Of a stretch of DNA of 45,062 bases, positions 9,340 through 17,357 are shown in pieces. Positions within the stretch are counted from its first letter, which is position 1, and each line of letters begins with the position of its first letter. The translations under genes were made by a program, and so were the position numbers. Origin of the DNA: Coriobacteriaceae bacterium (GTDB lineage Bacteria; Actinomycetota; Coriobacteriia; Coriobacteriales; Coriobacteriaceae); assembly GCA_902364645.1 (NCBI GenBank), contig CABJEP010000017.1, positions 1-45,062 on the forward strand, in the 5' to 3' direction. The notes under the pieces were generated by a model, which was not told the DNA's origin, did no database searches, and saw only the letters and a list, made by a program, of their open reading frames with translations.

Positions 9340-10455
9340 CTAATAGTCGCGGTATCTAAAGTACGCCGCGCAGCTGCCTTCGGAGCTCACCATGCAGGGG
9401 CCGACGGGGTGTTCGGGCGTGCAGGTGCGGCCAAACAACGGGCAGTCGCTCGGCGTGATGGCACCGCGCAGCACGTCGCCGCAGCGGCATCCGCGTGGCT
9501 CGACCGCCGGTTCAATGGGCACGTCAAAGCGGGCGCCGGCATCAAAACGCGCGAATTCTGGTCGGATGGAAAGACCCGAGTTGGCAATCGGTCCCAGCCC
9601 GCGCCACGTGGTGTCGCACGGTTCAAATACCTGCTCGACCAGCTGGCGCGCCACGGGATTGCCGTCTGCATTGACGCCACGGCGGTAGGCGTTGTCGATT
9701 GCGGGCCTGTGCTCGACAATCATCTGGACCAGCATGCAGATGCCCTGCAAGATATCGACCGGCTCAAACCCGGTGACTACGCCGGGGGTCTCGAACTCAT
9801 CGACCAAAAACCCAAAGGGTGCCAGGCCTGTGATGGTAGCGACGTGACCAGGCAGGATAAAGCCGTCGATGGTCGTCTCGGGGTCGTTGGAGATCGCACG
9901 CAGAGCCGGCGGCGTGGTCTTGTGAGCACAGTAGACCGAGAAGTTCTGGAGCCCGCGCGCGTCGGCCTCCAGGATAGCGGCGGCAATGGTGGGCGTTGTG
10001 GTCTCAAAGCCGACACCCATAAAGATGACCGGGCGTTCGGGATTTTGCTCGGCAATGTCGAGTGCGTCGAGCGGAGAGTAGACGATGCGGATGTCGCGCC
10101 CCGCCGCCTTTTGCGCGGCAAGCGAGGTGGACGATCCGGGCACGCGCATCATGTCGCCAAAGGTGGTGATGATGGCACCGTCCATGTTGGAAAGCGCGAT
10201 TGCGTGATCGATGTCGCGGTTGGCGGTGACGCAAACGGGGCACCCCGGGCCGCTTAGCAGTTTGAGTCCCGTCGGCATAATGGAGCGAAAGCCATAGCGG
10301 CCAATGCTCACGGTATGCGTACCGCAGACTTCCATAAGGTTGATGCTGCGGTCGCCGACAAGCTCATGAATACGATCGATGAGCTCGCGAGCCAGCTTGG
10401 GGTCGCGAAATGCCGAAAAGTCGATACCGGAGCGAACCGGCTGCGCCGCCGCCAC
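9340..10455 (-). CDS. hypD: Hydrogenase maturation protein HypD
   Basis: A 371-residue HypD, the scaffold on which the Fe(CN)2CO unit is built together with HypC. Conserved motifs are CGTHT near residue 40 and GPGCPVC near residue 70, both redox-active cysteine regions, and a C-terminal Fe-S cysteine set (CRCGDVL, DCPLFGRTC, PCMVSSEGSC). The start is GTG, overlapping the hypC stop codon by one base, which indicates translational coupling. The gap to hypE is 81 bp. Confidence 0.95.
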   Translation of the reverse strand: MAAAQPVRSGIDFSAFRDPKLARELIDRIHELVGDRSINLMEVCGTHTVSIGRYGFRSIMPTGLKLLSGPGCPVCVTANRDIDHAIALSNMDGAIITTFGDMMRVPGSSTSLAAQKAAGRDIRIVYSPLDALDIAEQNPERPVIFMGVGFETTTPTIAAAILEADARGLQNFSVYCAHKTTPPALRAISNDPETTIDGFILPGHVATITGLAPFGFLVDEFETPGVVTGFEPVDILQGICMLVQMIVEHRPAIDNAYRRGVNADGNPVARQLVEQVFEPCDTTWRGLGPIANSGLSIRPEFARFDAGARFDVPIEPAVEPRGCRCGDVLRGAITPSDCPLFGRTCTPEHPVGPCMVSSEGSCAAYFRYRDY

Positions 10456-10715
10456 TAGTATGCCTCGGCCGGGTTGGTGGCGAGCTGGTCCTCTTCGGCC
10501 AGCTCGGTCATGGTATTAACGAGCTCGAGTGTCTCTTGGGCTTCCTGCTCGTCGACAATCTGGATGCCAAAGCCGGCGTGCACGAGAATGTAGTCGCCTA
10601 CCTGTGCCGTCGGCACGAGGCGCAGCGAAACGGGGCGCTCGATGCCCATCATGTCGACGGTCGCCTTAAGGTCGTCGTCGCGTTTGACCACTTTACCGGG
10701 AACGGCAAGGCACAT
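10455..10715 (-). CDS. hypC: Hydrogenase assembly chaperone HypC/HupF
   Basis: An 86-residue chaperone beginning MCLAVPGKV; Cys2 is the residue that holds iron during cofactor assembly with HypD. The beta-barrel motif GDYILVHAGFGIQ is present. It belongs to the hyp operon, 131 bp after hypF and overlapping hypD by one base. AAAAGGGGA precedes the start. Confidence 0.95.
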   Translation of the reverse strand: MCLAVPGKVVKRDDDLKATVDMMGIERPVSLRLVPTAQVGDYILVHAGFGIQIVDEQEAQETLELVNTMTELAEEDQLATNPAEAY

Positions 10716-10846
10716 AATGTTCCCCTTTTATACGTTTTGCGCTGGATAGGCGCCTAATTACCCATCAGTTGATGGTAGCGCTCGCGGGAGTCACGAGCAA
10801 ACGCGTTACACCTGTGAGACGGCGGCGCGCAGGCTGGCAAAACAGC

Positions 10847-13300
10847 CTATCGCGATGCTGTCTGCGCGAGGCGAGCGCGAGCGATGGCGGCCTGACCGTA
10901 GGCGATGCAGCCGTCGTTGACGGGCACGGTTTGGGGAACCAAGACCGTAAGGCCTGCGTCTTTAAGCTTGCGGGTGAGGAGCTGAAACAAAAGCCGGTTC
11001 ATGAACACACCGCCCGAGAGCGCGACGGTATCGAGGCCTTCGCGCGCGCAGATTTCGCGTGCGATTCGTGCTGAAGAGCGCGCGATGGCGATGTGGAACC
11101 CGAGCGCGAGCCGGTCGGTCGGCGCGCCTGCCTCGATTCCATTCAGAAGAGCTTCGATGAGCGGTTGGGGGTCCAAGATGGGGGAGTCGTCGGCAGACGT
11201 GAATACGCCTGTGTGATTGTCGTCGAGACGAACGGTCTTACCGCCGAGCGCGCGCCAGGCGGCGGCTTCGAGTTCTATGGCGGGTTCGCCCTCGTAGGTT
11301 GCCTTGCCGCAGATGCCCAGAATCGCTGCCGCGGCATCAAAGAGACGCCCCATGCTGCTGGTACGCGGGCTGTTGATGCCGCGCTCGATCATGGTGGCTG
11401 TCACGCTGCGCGTTTGCTCGTCGAGGGTGCCCAAAAGCCCCGCGGCACCCGGATGCTCGAGCAGGCCGAGCTCGCTCAGCAGGGCAAAGGCGTTGCGCCG
11501 GGCATCGCGCACGGATGCGGCACCGCCTGGCAGCGCCCAGGTGCGCAGGTGCGCGGCGCGGGCAAAATCGGCAAGGCCGGCGATAAGAAGCTCACCGCCC
11601 CATATGGTGCCGTCGGTGCCGGCACCCGTACCATCGAAGGCAATACCGAGGACGCGTGCGTCGGGCGCAAGCCGGCCAGCGACAATCGCCTCTGCCATTA
11701 CGCTCGCGATGTGCGCATGATGATGCTGGATTTCGATAAGCGGCAGACTATGCTCCCGTGCCCGCTCACGCGCCCACTGGCTCGACAGATAGCTGGGGTG
11801 CATGTCGCATGCCAGGGCGACAGGCGTCAGGTCAAAGAGGTTTTCTAGACGTGCGCGGGCGGCGCTCCAAGCATCGAAGGTCGCGCCGTTTTCGACATCG
11901 CCGATATGCTGCGACACAAAACAGGCCACATGGCCGTCGGCGTCCTCGCGCGTGAGCGCGATCGTGGCTTTTTGCTGCGGCCCGCAGGCGAGCACGCAGG
12001 GTGCAGTGCCGTCGAGCGCCGGCAGCGACAACGGTTGCGGCGCATATCCGCGTGCACGACGCACAGGCATGACGGTGCCGTCGACCACACGTACCACGGA
12101 GTCGTCGTAGCGTGAGAGAATCGCACGGTCGTTGCCAAGTAGCGCGTCGGCGATGCCGGCGGCAACAAGATGTTCCCATGCAAGGGCATCGTCGGTCTCG
12201 ATAGGTTCCTCGCTCAGGTTTCCGCTGGTCATGACCAGCGCGTGCATGCCATGCGACGAGGCAGCTGCAAGCAGCAGATGCTGAAGCGGTGTATAGGGGA
12301 GCATGACGCCGAGCTCGGGTAGATCGTGCGCGACGGATGGCGCGAGTGTAAGGCCGTCGGGGGAATCTCCCTCGCCAACAACACGGCGGCGCAGCAGCAC
12401 AATGGGGCGGATGCTGCCGGCCAGCAAGTCGCGCTCGGCATCATCGACATGGCACAGGCGTTCAGTATCGGCAAGGCTGCGCACCATAACGGCAAGCGGC
12501 TTGTTGCTGCGGCGCTTGCGACGGCGCAGCTCGACCACCGCCTGCTCATTGGCAGCGTTGCAGGCCAGATGGAATCCCCCCAGGCCCTTGATGGCGACAA
12601 TACCGCCGCCTGCCAGCAGCTCGATGCAGCGTTCGATGATGGCATCGCTGGCCTCGCGCGTGGAGCCGACGGCTGGTGTTGCGTCGACCGCCGTTGGAAC
12701 AACACCGTGGTCCGCCTCGCGCCAGGTAATATGTGGCCCGCAGTCAAAGCAGGCATCGGGCTGCGCATGAAAGCGCCGGTCAAGCGGGTCGCCATACTCT
12801 GCAGCGCACTCGGGGCACATAGGAAAGCAATCCATCGACGTGGCCGCTCGGTCATAAGGCAGCGACCGGATGATGGTAAAGCGCGGCCCGCAGTTGGTGC
12901 AGTTGATAAAGGGGTAGTGATAGCGACGGTCGGCGGGGTCGAACAGTTCGCGCAGGCAGTCGTCACAGGTGGCGATATCGGGGGAGATGAGCGTCGTGTG
13001 CACGGTCTGATCTTGCGACGCTACAATACGAAAGACCTGCTCATCGTCGGCATCCCAAGCGTCGGGCTCCAGGTCTGCAACAGCGACATGCTCAACGCGG
13101 GCTGCGGCCGGCGCGTGCTCCGACAGCGCGGTGACAAATTCGTCGAGCGCCTCGCCCAAAGCATGCGCCTCGATGTGCACGCCATCGCCCGCGTTGAGCA
13201 CCCAGCCGCAAATGCCATGCGCCATAGCCTCGCGATACACAAATGGCCGCATGCCAACGCCCTGCACAATGCCCGTCACATGAATATGCACATGCCGCAT
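10847..13300 (-). CDS. hypF: Carbamoyltransferase HypF
   Basis: An 817-residue HypF that makes the carbamoyl group from carbamoyl phosphate and ATP and transfers it to HypE. Domains in order: acylphosphatase-like (about 1-95, with VQGVGMRPFVY), two zinc fingers (CDDCLRELFD, INCTNCGPRFT, MCPECAAEYGDP, CFDCGP; about 105-190), a YrdC-like domain (about 215-400, with KRRSNKPLAVMVRSL), and a Kae1-like C-terminal domain with the metal histidines HHHAH and the loop DGTGAGTDGTIWGGE. The ATG at 13300 is chosen because AGGGGGAG lies directly upstream; a TTG 18 bp further up would swallow that site. Twin hairpins lie just upstream at 13320-13400. Confidence 0.95.
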   Translation of the reverse strand: MRHVHIHVTGIVQGVGMRPFVYREAMAHGICGWVLNAGDGVHIEAHALGEALDEFVTALSEHAPAAARVEHVAVADLEPDAWDADDEQVFRIVASQDQTVHTTLISPDIATCDDCLRELFDPADRRYHYPFINCTNCGPRFTIIRSLPYDRAATSMDCFPMCPECAAEYGDPLDRRFHAQPDACFDCGPHITWREADHGVVPTAVDATPAVGSTREASDAIIERCIELLAGGGIVAIKGLGGFHLACNAANEQAVVELRRRKRRSNKPLAVMVRSLADTERLCHVDDAERDLLAGSIRPIVLLRRRVVGEGDSPDGLTLAPSVAHDLPELGVMLPYTPLQHLLLAAASSHGMHALVMTSGNLSEEPIETDDALAWEHLVAAGIADALLGNDRAILSRYDDSVVRVVDGTVMPVRRARGYAPQPLSLPALDGTAPCVLACGPQQKATIALTREDADGHVACFVSQHIGDVENGATFDAWSAARARLENLFDLTPVALACDMHPSYLSSQWARERAREHSLPLIEIQHHHAHIASVMAEAIVAGRLAPDARVLGIAFDGTGAGTDGTIWGGELLIAGLADFARAAHLRTWALPGGAASVRDARRNAFALLSELGLLEHPGAAGLLGTLDEQTRSVTATMIERGINSPRTSSMGRLFDAAAAILGICGKATYEGEPAIELEAAAWRALGGKTVRLDDNHTGVFTSADDSPILDPQPLIEALLNGIEAGAPTDRLALGFHIAIARSSARIAREICAREGLDTVALSGGVFMNRLLFQLLTRKLKDAGLTVLVPQTVPVNDGCIAYGQAAIARARLAQTASR

Positions 13301-13319
13301 GTGGCTCCCCCTCGTCAAA

Positions 13320-13400
13320 ACCGACCAAAAAGGGACAGGTTTATTTTGGTCGGTAAAACTTCTAAACCTACCAAAATAAACCTGTCCCTTTTTGGCAGGT
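13320..13400. repeat. Nested twin hairpins with complementary conserved loops
   Basis: Hairpin one has an 11-bp stem ACCGACCAAAA/TTTTGGTCGGT (13320-13330, 13344-13354) and a 13-nt loop AGGGACAGGTTTA. Hairpin two (13366-13376, 13390-13400) has a closely related stem with one mismatch and the exact reverse-complement loop TAAACCTGTCCCT. The whole unit is also one large inverted repeat of about 35 bp per arm. It lies between nikR and hypF and belongs to the hairpin family with a GGGACAG loop. Confidence 0.85.
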
Positions 13401-13418
13401 GCGCTGTGGGAAATCCCG

Positions 13419-13931
13419 TTACAGCCCCAGGCTTTGCTTGGTGGCGGCGCAGGTGAGCTCGCCGTGCTTAACGCCGCGCAGGCCCAGCAGGCGGTCGGCT
13501 AGTTCGTAGACGCGCTCGCCGCGACCCTTGAGCGCCAGAATCTCCAAGCAGTTGTGGTGATCCAGATGCACGTGCATGGTCGATACGATCTCGTCGGTGT
13601 AGTCGTGCTGCACTTCGTCCAGACGGCGCGTCAGATCGCCGGTATGGTGGTCGTAGATCATGGTGAGCGACCCGATAACATGCTCATTGGGCGTGCGCAT
13701 CTGCTCCTTGGCGATCGAGGCGCGAATCAGGTCGCGCACGGCCTCGGAGCGGTTGGCCACGTCGCCGCGGCGCGCGATCTGTTCGTCGAAACGGCGCAGC
13801 AGGTCGTCCGGTGCGGTAACCGAAAAACGGACCAGCTCGGAGCCGGAGCCACTACAGTGGCAGCCCGCGTCGCCGTCCGCCCCGTGCGGATGCTCGTGCT
13901 CGTACCCGCAGCCGTGCTCGTGTTCGGCCAC
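13419..13931 (-). CDS. nikR: Nickel-responsive regulator NikR with metal-rich N-terminus
   Basis: A 170-residue ribbon-helix-helix regulator with a C-terminal ACT-like nickel domain. The DNA-binding part is about residues 32-75 (VRFSVTAPDDLLRRFDEQI). The nickel ligands His109, His120, His122 and Cys128 show the same spacing (11, 2, 6) as His76, His87, His89 and Cys95 of the E. coli protein. Residues 1-30 form an unusual extension rich in His and Cys (HEHGCGYEHEHPHG and CHC) that could bind extra metal. It probably represses nickel uptake or tunes the hyp genes. Its start lies one base from the stop of the 82-residue gene upstream, so the two are co-transcribed. Confidence 0.93.
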   Translation of the reverse strand: MAEHEHGCGYEHEHPHGADGDAGCHCSGSGSELVRFSVTAPDDLLRRFDEQIARRGDVANRSEAVRDLIRASIAKEQMRTPNEHVIGSLTMIYDHHTGDLTRRLDEVQHDYTDEIVSTMHVHLDHHNCLEILALKGRGERVYELADRLLGLRGVKHGELTCAATKQSLGL

Positions 13932-13932
13932 C

Positions 13933-14181
13933 TTACACCAGCTTCACGGAGCCGACGGAGTTGTGGTCGGCCTCGATGGCTTCCTCGTAGCCCTCGAGCG
14001 CGTCATGCGCCTCGTGCAACGCGGCCATGGCTGCCTCGAGCTTGGCGCCGATGCGCTCCATGTCAAAATTTTCGGTCGCATGCAGCAACTGATGGCTCCA
14101 TTCGTGAGCGAGCTCGATGGTGTCGTCGACCTGCTTGACGCTCATGGCAAGCTGGCTCATGTTCATTCCAACATCATGCAT
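13933..14181 (-). CDS. Small helical protein co-transcribed with nikR, unknown
   Basis: An 82-residue, Met/His/Glu-rich, predicted all-helical protein of unrecognised family. The N-terminal MHDVGMNMSQLAM and scattered His residues are notable given the nickel context, but no metal motif is certain. The ATG at 14181 has AAGGAGAT seven bases upstream. It is directly followed by nikR, so a role linked to nickel handling or nickel sensing is a reasonable guess from position only. Confidence 0.7.
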   Translation of the reverse strand: MHDVGMNMSQLAMSVKQVDDTIELAHEWSHQLLHATENFDMERIGAKLEAAMAALHEAHDALEGYEEAIEADHNSVGSVKLV

Positions 14182-14258
14182 GGGAAATCTCCTTTTGTAT
14201 GGGGCAGTTCAGTGGTTCAGATTTTACTACGCCCACTCTGTGCGCAGCTGCATAAGAA

Positions 14259-14291
14259 AACGGGTGCGAGTCTGTGCGACTCGCACCCGTT
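14259..14291 (-). terminator. Terminator downstream of trxA
   Basis: A perfect 14-bp stem (AACGGGTGCGAGTC and its complement) with a 5-nt loop. On the minus strand it is followed by TTTTCTT, so it ends transcripts coming from trxA. Confidence 0.8.
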
Positions 14292-14299
14292 CACTGGGG

Positions 14300-14395
14300 G
14301 CTGTTTGTAACTACCATACTATCCGTGGTCGCACGCGCCGCACCCGGCAGTCCGGCGAGCGGTGCAAAACCGCTCATGGACGGCGGGTAAGTAAC
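14300..14395. other. Possible structured RNA in the trxA 3' region
   Basis: The 110 bp between the trxA stop and its terminator can fold into a multibranched shape. A closing stem pairs TTTGTAACTACC with GGTAAGTAACAAG (one mismatch and one bulge). Inside it, CCGT pairs with ACGG, there is a 7-bp hairpin GAGCGGT/ACCGCTC, and a GC-rich hairpin. No known riboswitch signature was recognised, and the strand is uncertain. This is a weak call. Confidence 0.25.
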
Positions 14396-14402
14396 AAGCG
14401 TA

Positions 14403-14723
14403 TTACAGATGCTTCTCCAGCAGCGCCTGCAGCCTCGCCTTGGGCAGAGCGCCAACCGAGCGGTCAATCTCTTCGCCGTTCTTAAACACAATCAGCGTGG
14501 GGATGCTCATGACGCCATACTTCATGGCCAGGTCCTGGTTGTCGTCGACGTTGCATTTGGCAACGGCAAGCTTGCCCGCCAGCTCATCGGCAACCTCGTC
14601 AACGATGGGCGAGAGGGATCGACAGGGCCCGCACCACGGTGCCCAAAAATCGACCAGCACGGGCAGGCTGTCGTTAACGACGGAATCGAAATTCTCGGGG
14701 GTAATCTGCTTAATGTCAGCCAT
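14403..14723 (-). CDS. trxA: Thioredoxin
   Basis: A 106-residue thioredoxin with the redox motif WCGPC (Cys31, Cys34), the cis-proline motif MSIPTLIVF and the usual FWAPWCGPCR context. It reduces disulfides of cytoplasmic proteins. The ATG at 14723 has GGAGG five bases upstream; the open frame continues further up without another ribosome-binding site. It diverges from the unknown gene at 14860. The 3' side has a possible structured region and a strong terminator. Confidence 0.95.
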   Translation of the reverse strand: MADIKQITPENFDSVVNDSLPVLVDFWAPWCGPCRSLSPIVDEVADELAGKLAVAKCNVDDNQDLAMKYGVMSIPTLIVFKNGEEIDRSVGALPKARLQALLEKHL

Positions 14724-14786
14724 GGTGACCTCCATAATGCGACGCGGCTTGGCCGCGTAAAACTCAGTACGACCGTGCTTATACCC

Positions 14787-14824
14787 AGCTGCCCGCAAAG
14801 CAACCACTCGCGGGCAGCTCTTTT
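14787..14824 (+). terminator. Terminator-like hairpin in a divergent gap
   Basis: A 10-bp stem AGCTGCCCGC/GCGGGCAGCT with a 13-nt loop, followed by CTTTT. It sits between the divergent trxA and the unknown gene at 14860. It may block readthrough from antisense transcripts or act on the leader; its role is unclear. Confidence 0.4.
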
Positions 14825-14825
14825 A

Positions 14826-14831
14826 TATAAT
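14826..14831 (+). promoter_or_regulatory. Candidate -10 box
   Basis: A perfect TATAAT about 29 bp upstream of the ATG at 14860. No good -35 box is visible at the standard distance. Confidence 0.4.
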
Positions 14832-14859
14832 GGTGGGCACGCAAACGATTGGAGAGCGC

Positions 14860-15435
14860 ATGTCCACGTCACAAAGCCAGAAAAAAGAAGCCATCGCCCA
14901 GGCGGCCGAGCAGGAGCTCACATCGCTTGCGGTCCGTGGCGTGCGTATCGCGGGCAACGCGTGCTCGCCGATCGTGCTGGTCAAAGGCGATTTGGACGAG
15001 GCCGAGCGTTCGGGTGGCGAGCTTGCCGCCGGCCCGGATGGCGCGGCGTTGCGCAAGGCGCTTGGGGCCATCGGCTACGCGCCCGAGGATTTTTGCGTGC
15101 TGGCAAGCGTCGCCGGCGCGGGCGATGGGACGGTCGCGGCGGGCGAGGCCCTGACGTGCGACCTGTTCCGCGAGGCGCTGGAGACCTTGGACCCCGAGGC
15201 GGTGCTGCTGCTGGACAACAGTGCGGCCGATGTCATGCGCGAGACCTATGCCGATATGCTTGTGGCAATTGATGATTTTGACACCGCCATGCTCAAGCCC
15301 GGCCTGGTCGCCCATGTGCAGGGGCGCCGCGTGCTTGCGCTCGACGGTTTTGAGGCGGCGCTCACCGACAAGGCCGCCAAGCAGCGCATGTGGGCCTACA
15401 TTAAGCAGCTGACCCCGGCGGCTGCACCGCTGTAG
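14860..15435 (+). CDS. Hypothetical protein
   Basis: A 191-residue soluble protein with no recognised family. It has an N-terminal helical lead, a VRIAGNACSPIVLVKGD stretch, and alternating strands and helices (LGAIGYAPEDFCVLA, PEAVLLLDNSAADVM, VAHVQGRRVLALDGFEAAL) that suggest an alpha/beta fold. The pattern faintly recalls uracil-DNA glycosylase-like folds but lacks clear catalytic motifs. GGAGAG precedes the ATG. It converges with the truncated sensor kinase gene 18 bp downstream. Confidence 0.7.
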   Translation: MSTSQSQKKEAIAQAAEQELTSLAVRGVRIAGNACSPIVLVKGDLDEAERSGGELAAGPDGAALRKALGAIGYAPEDFCVLASVAGAGDGTVAAGEALTCDLFREALETLDPEAVLLLDNSAADVMRETYADMLVAIDDFDTAMLKPGLVAHVQGRRVLALDGFEAALTDKAAKQRMWAYIKQLTPAAAPL

Positions 15436-15453
15436 CGAGGCTGACGGCAGCCC

Positions 15454-15981
15454 CTACATTACGGCGCGCAGCTCAAACCGGTCGCCGTTAATGCGGAACT
15501 GGCAGTTGCCGTTCATACGCTCGACGGCAAGCTTAATGCTCTTGGTGCCAAAGCCGTGCCCAGTGTGCTGAGCCACGGGCATGCCGTCGACCATGTGCGG
15601 CGCACGGCCAAACGTGTTGGAAACCAGCAATAGAAGCTGGCCGTCTTCGTAGCGAAGGTCCAGGTCGACAAACCGCTTGCCTTCGGGGGTGGCGCTCGCT
15701 GCGGCGATGGCATTGTCCAGGGCGTTCGATACCACACTGAACAGATCGACATCGCTCACGTGGACGGTTTCGGGCACGGCGGCGCGCAGGTCGGCGGTGA
15801 TGCCGTGCGCGTTGATGTCCGCGGAAAGCGACGAGAGCGCAATGTTGACCGTTTCGTTGGCGCAGTAGCGGCGCACGGCGGTGCGGTCGTTGGTCTCGCA
15901 GAGCGCGTCGATGCGCTCGAGCGCCTCATCGGTGTGACCCTCTTCGATCAGGGCCGCTAGACCGCGCAGGTAGTGGCGCAT
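15454..15981 (-). pseudogene. Truncated AgrC-like sensor histidine kinase (GHKL domain only)
   Basis: The 175-residue frame starts MRHYLRGL, which matches the middle of the H-box of AgrC/GHKL kinases (DMRHYL, with the phosphorylated His). It continues through a HATPase_c_5 ATP-binding domain with the N-box SNALDNAIAAA and a GHGFGTKSIK glycine box. Two codons upstream of the ATG still encode conserved Tyr-Asp, preceded by TGA. The N-terminal membrane sensor domain of the family (usually about 200 residues) is missing and no response-regulator gene is next to it. It is most likely a decayed gene, although a soluble kinase-like fragment could still be made. Confidence 0.7.
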
Positions 15982-16168
15982 GTCGTATCACATTGAGACC
16001 AAGTCAAGAAGAATCGCTTCGGTCGAATCGCGTCTTTTGGGTGAGTTCTCAACGTCCGCTGCCGCTGGTTTCCACCGTATGCCGAAAACACCCGGACGAT
16101 GCCGTGCAGATCGCTTCGCTCTGCTATAGTCTCCCAAATTCACGTTTTCTATTGGGATGGTGGTTAAT

Positions 16169-17275
16169 ATGGGCGACATACTCGAATCGTTCCTGCGCGT
16201 GGCGATGGTGGTGTTCACCGTCGGTCCGCTCACTGCATGGGTCGCCCGTCGCGGCGCGCGCGAGCGCAGTGAGGCGGCGGACAGCCTCGATCGCTTCACG
16301 GTGCGCATGCCCGCTGCCATCCGCACGATCATCGCCTGCTGCGCCGTCGCGTTCGAACTGCTCATGCTGGGTGTCTACGTCTGGCAGGGCGTCTCGTTGG
16401 GCGAGTGGGACCACGAACTTGTGTGGTTCGGTCACGCCATGGCGCTCGCGGGCATGGCCATCTGGGCCCTGCTGAGCATCCCGCGCATCGACGTGGACGG
16501 TGAGCGAATTCTCTCGCGTAACGCCTTCGGCATCCGCAAGGAGACGACGTTTGGCAACATCACCCGTGCAACGCTTCACACGCAGATGATGAGGATCGAC
16601 CTGTTCGAGGGCGACTGGAAGTTCTGCTCGATAAGCCTCGAGGGGGTGTGCTCGCTCAACCTCCTCGCCCGTCTGGAGGAAGAGGGCATCGAAGTCTCGG
16701 ACGCCGTCGACGGTCCCATGACCAAGGCGGGCCTGTGTTGGTCTGCCATCAAGCCGTTGACGATTGTTTTCAACGGCATGGCGCTCGTCTTCTCGCTCGT
16801 GATCGCCTTCATGGCTGTTTTCACCGATGCCGGAGCCCGCTTGCTCTTGCTCGTCCCGTTCCTCTTCCTGTTCATAGGGGGACTCCTGCCCCTGCTCATG
16901 CTCAGCATGCCCGCCCGCGGCATCCTCGAGATCGGCAGGCAGGAGCGCGAACTCGGCTTCTCCTTCGCCGAGGAGATGGCAAGTCGAGGTACCACGGGCA
17001 CTTCGCTTGTCGACGATGATTGGTTCATCGAGATCAGCAATGCCCGCGTCGTGGCGTTCCGTCGCGATTACCTCAAGAAGGTCACGGCGCACGAGAACAG
17101 CGAGAGCGGCGACCGTTGCACGGTGACCACGAAAGGCGGTCGCAAAATCAAGGTGTATGCAGCGGGCAGCACGCTCGAGGACCTGCGCTCGTGGTTCAAA
17201 CAGGGTGCCAAGGCCAGAAGCACGCTCGACCGTGCAGAGGACGCGCTCGAGACGACGTCTGATTGGGTTGTCTGA
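16169..17275 (+). CDS. Integral membrane protein of unknown function, 3' end set by an IS
   Basis: A protein of about 368 residues. Hydrophobic segments lie at about 8-25, 50-75, 85-105 (pairs) and 205-255, with a long soluble C-terminal part that may resemble PH-like domains of bacterial membrane proteins. No family is certain. The ATG at 16169 is favoured over one at 16157 because GGATGGTGG precedes it. The stop codon TGA (17273-17275) is the first three bases of the left inverted repeat of the IS3 element. The natural C-terminus may therefore be lost, although the frame runs smoothly to that point. Confidence 0.65.
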   Translation: MGDILESFLRVAMVVFTVGPLTAWVARRGARERSEAADSLDRFTVRMPAAIRTIIACCAVAFELLMLGVYVWQGVSLGEWDHELVWFGHAMALAGMAIWALLSIPRIDVDGERILSRNAFGIRKETTFGNITRATLHTQMMRIDLFEGDWKFCSISLEGVCSLNLLARLEEEGIEVSDAVDGPMTKAGLCWSAIKPLTIVFNGMALVFSLVIAFMAVFTDAGARLLLLVPFLFLFIGGLLPLLMLSMPARGILEIGRQERELGFSFAEEMASRGTTGTSLVDDDWFIEISNARVVAFRRDYLKKVTAHENSESGDRCTVTTKGGRKIKVYAAGSTLEDLRSWFKQGAKARSTLDRAEDALETTSDWVV

Positions 17276-17357
17276 CCTGTATCGTCTTTTCGGACACGCA
17301 TGCTAGAGGCCCAATCCTTTAGAATGCATTCATCGACGACCGAGAGGACGGTATGCT

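Noticed and set aside
14296..14402. tRNA or selenocysteine tRNA
   Set aside because: No T-loop sequence, acceptor stem or CCA end could be fitted on either strand.
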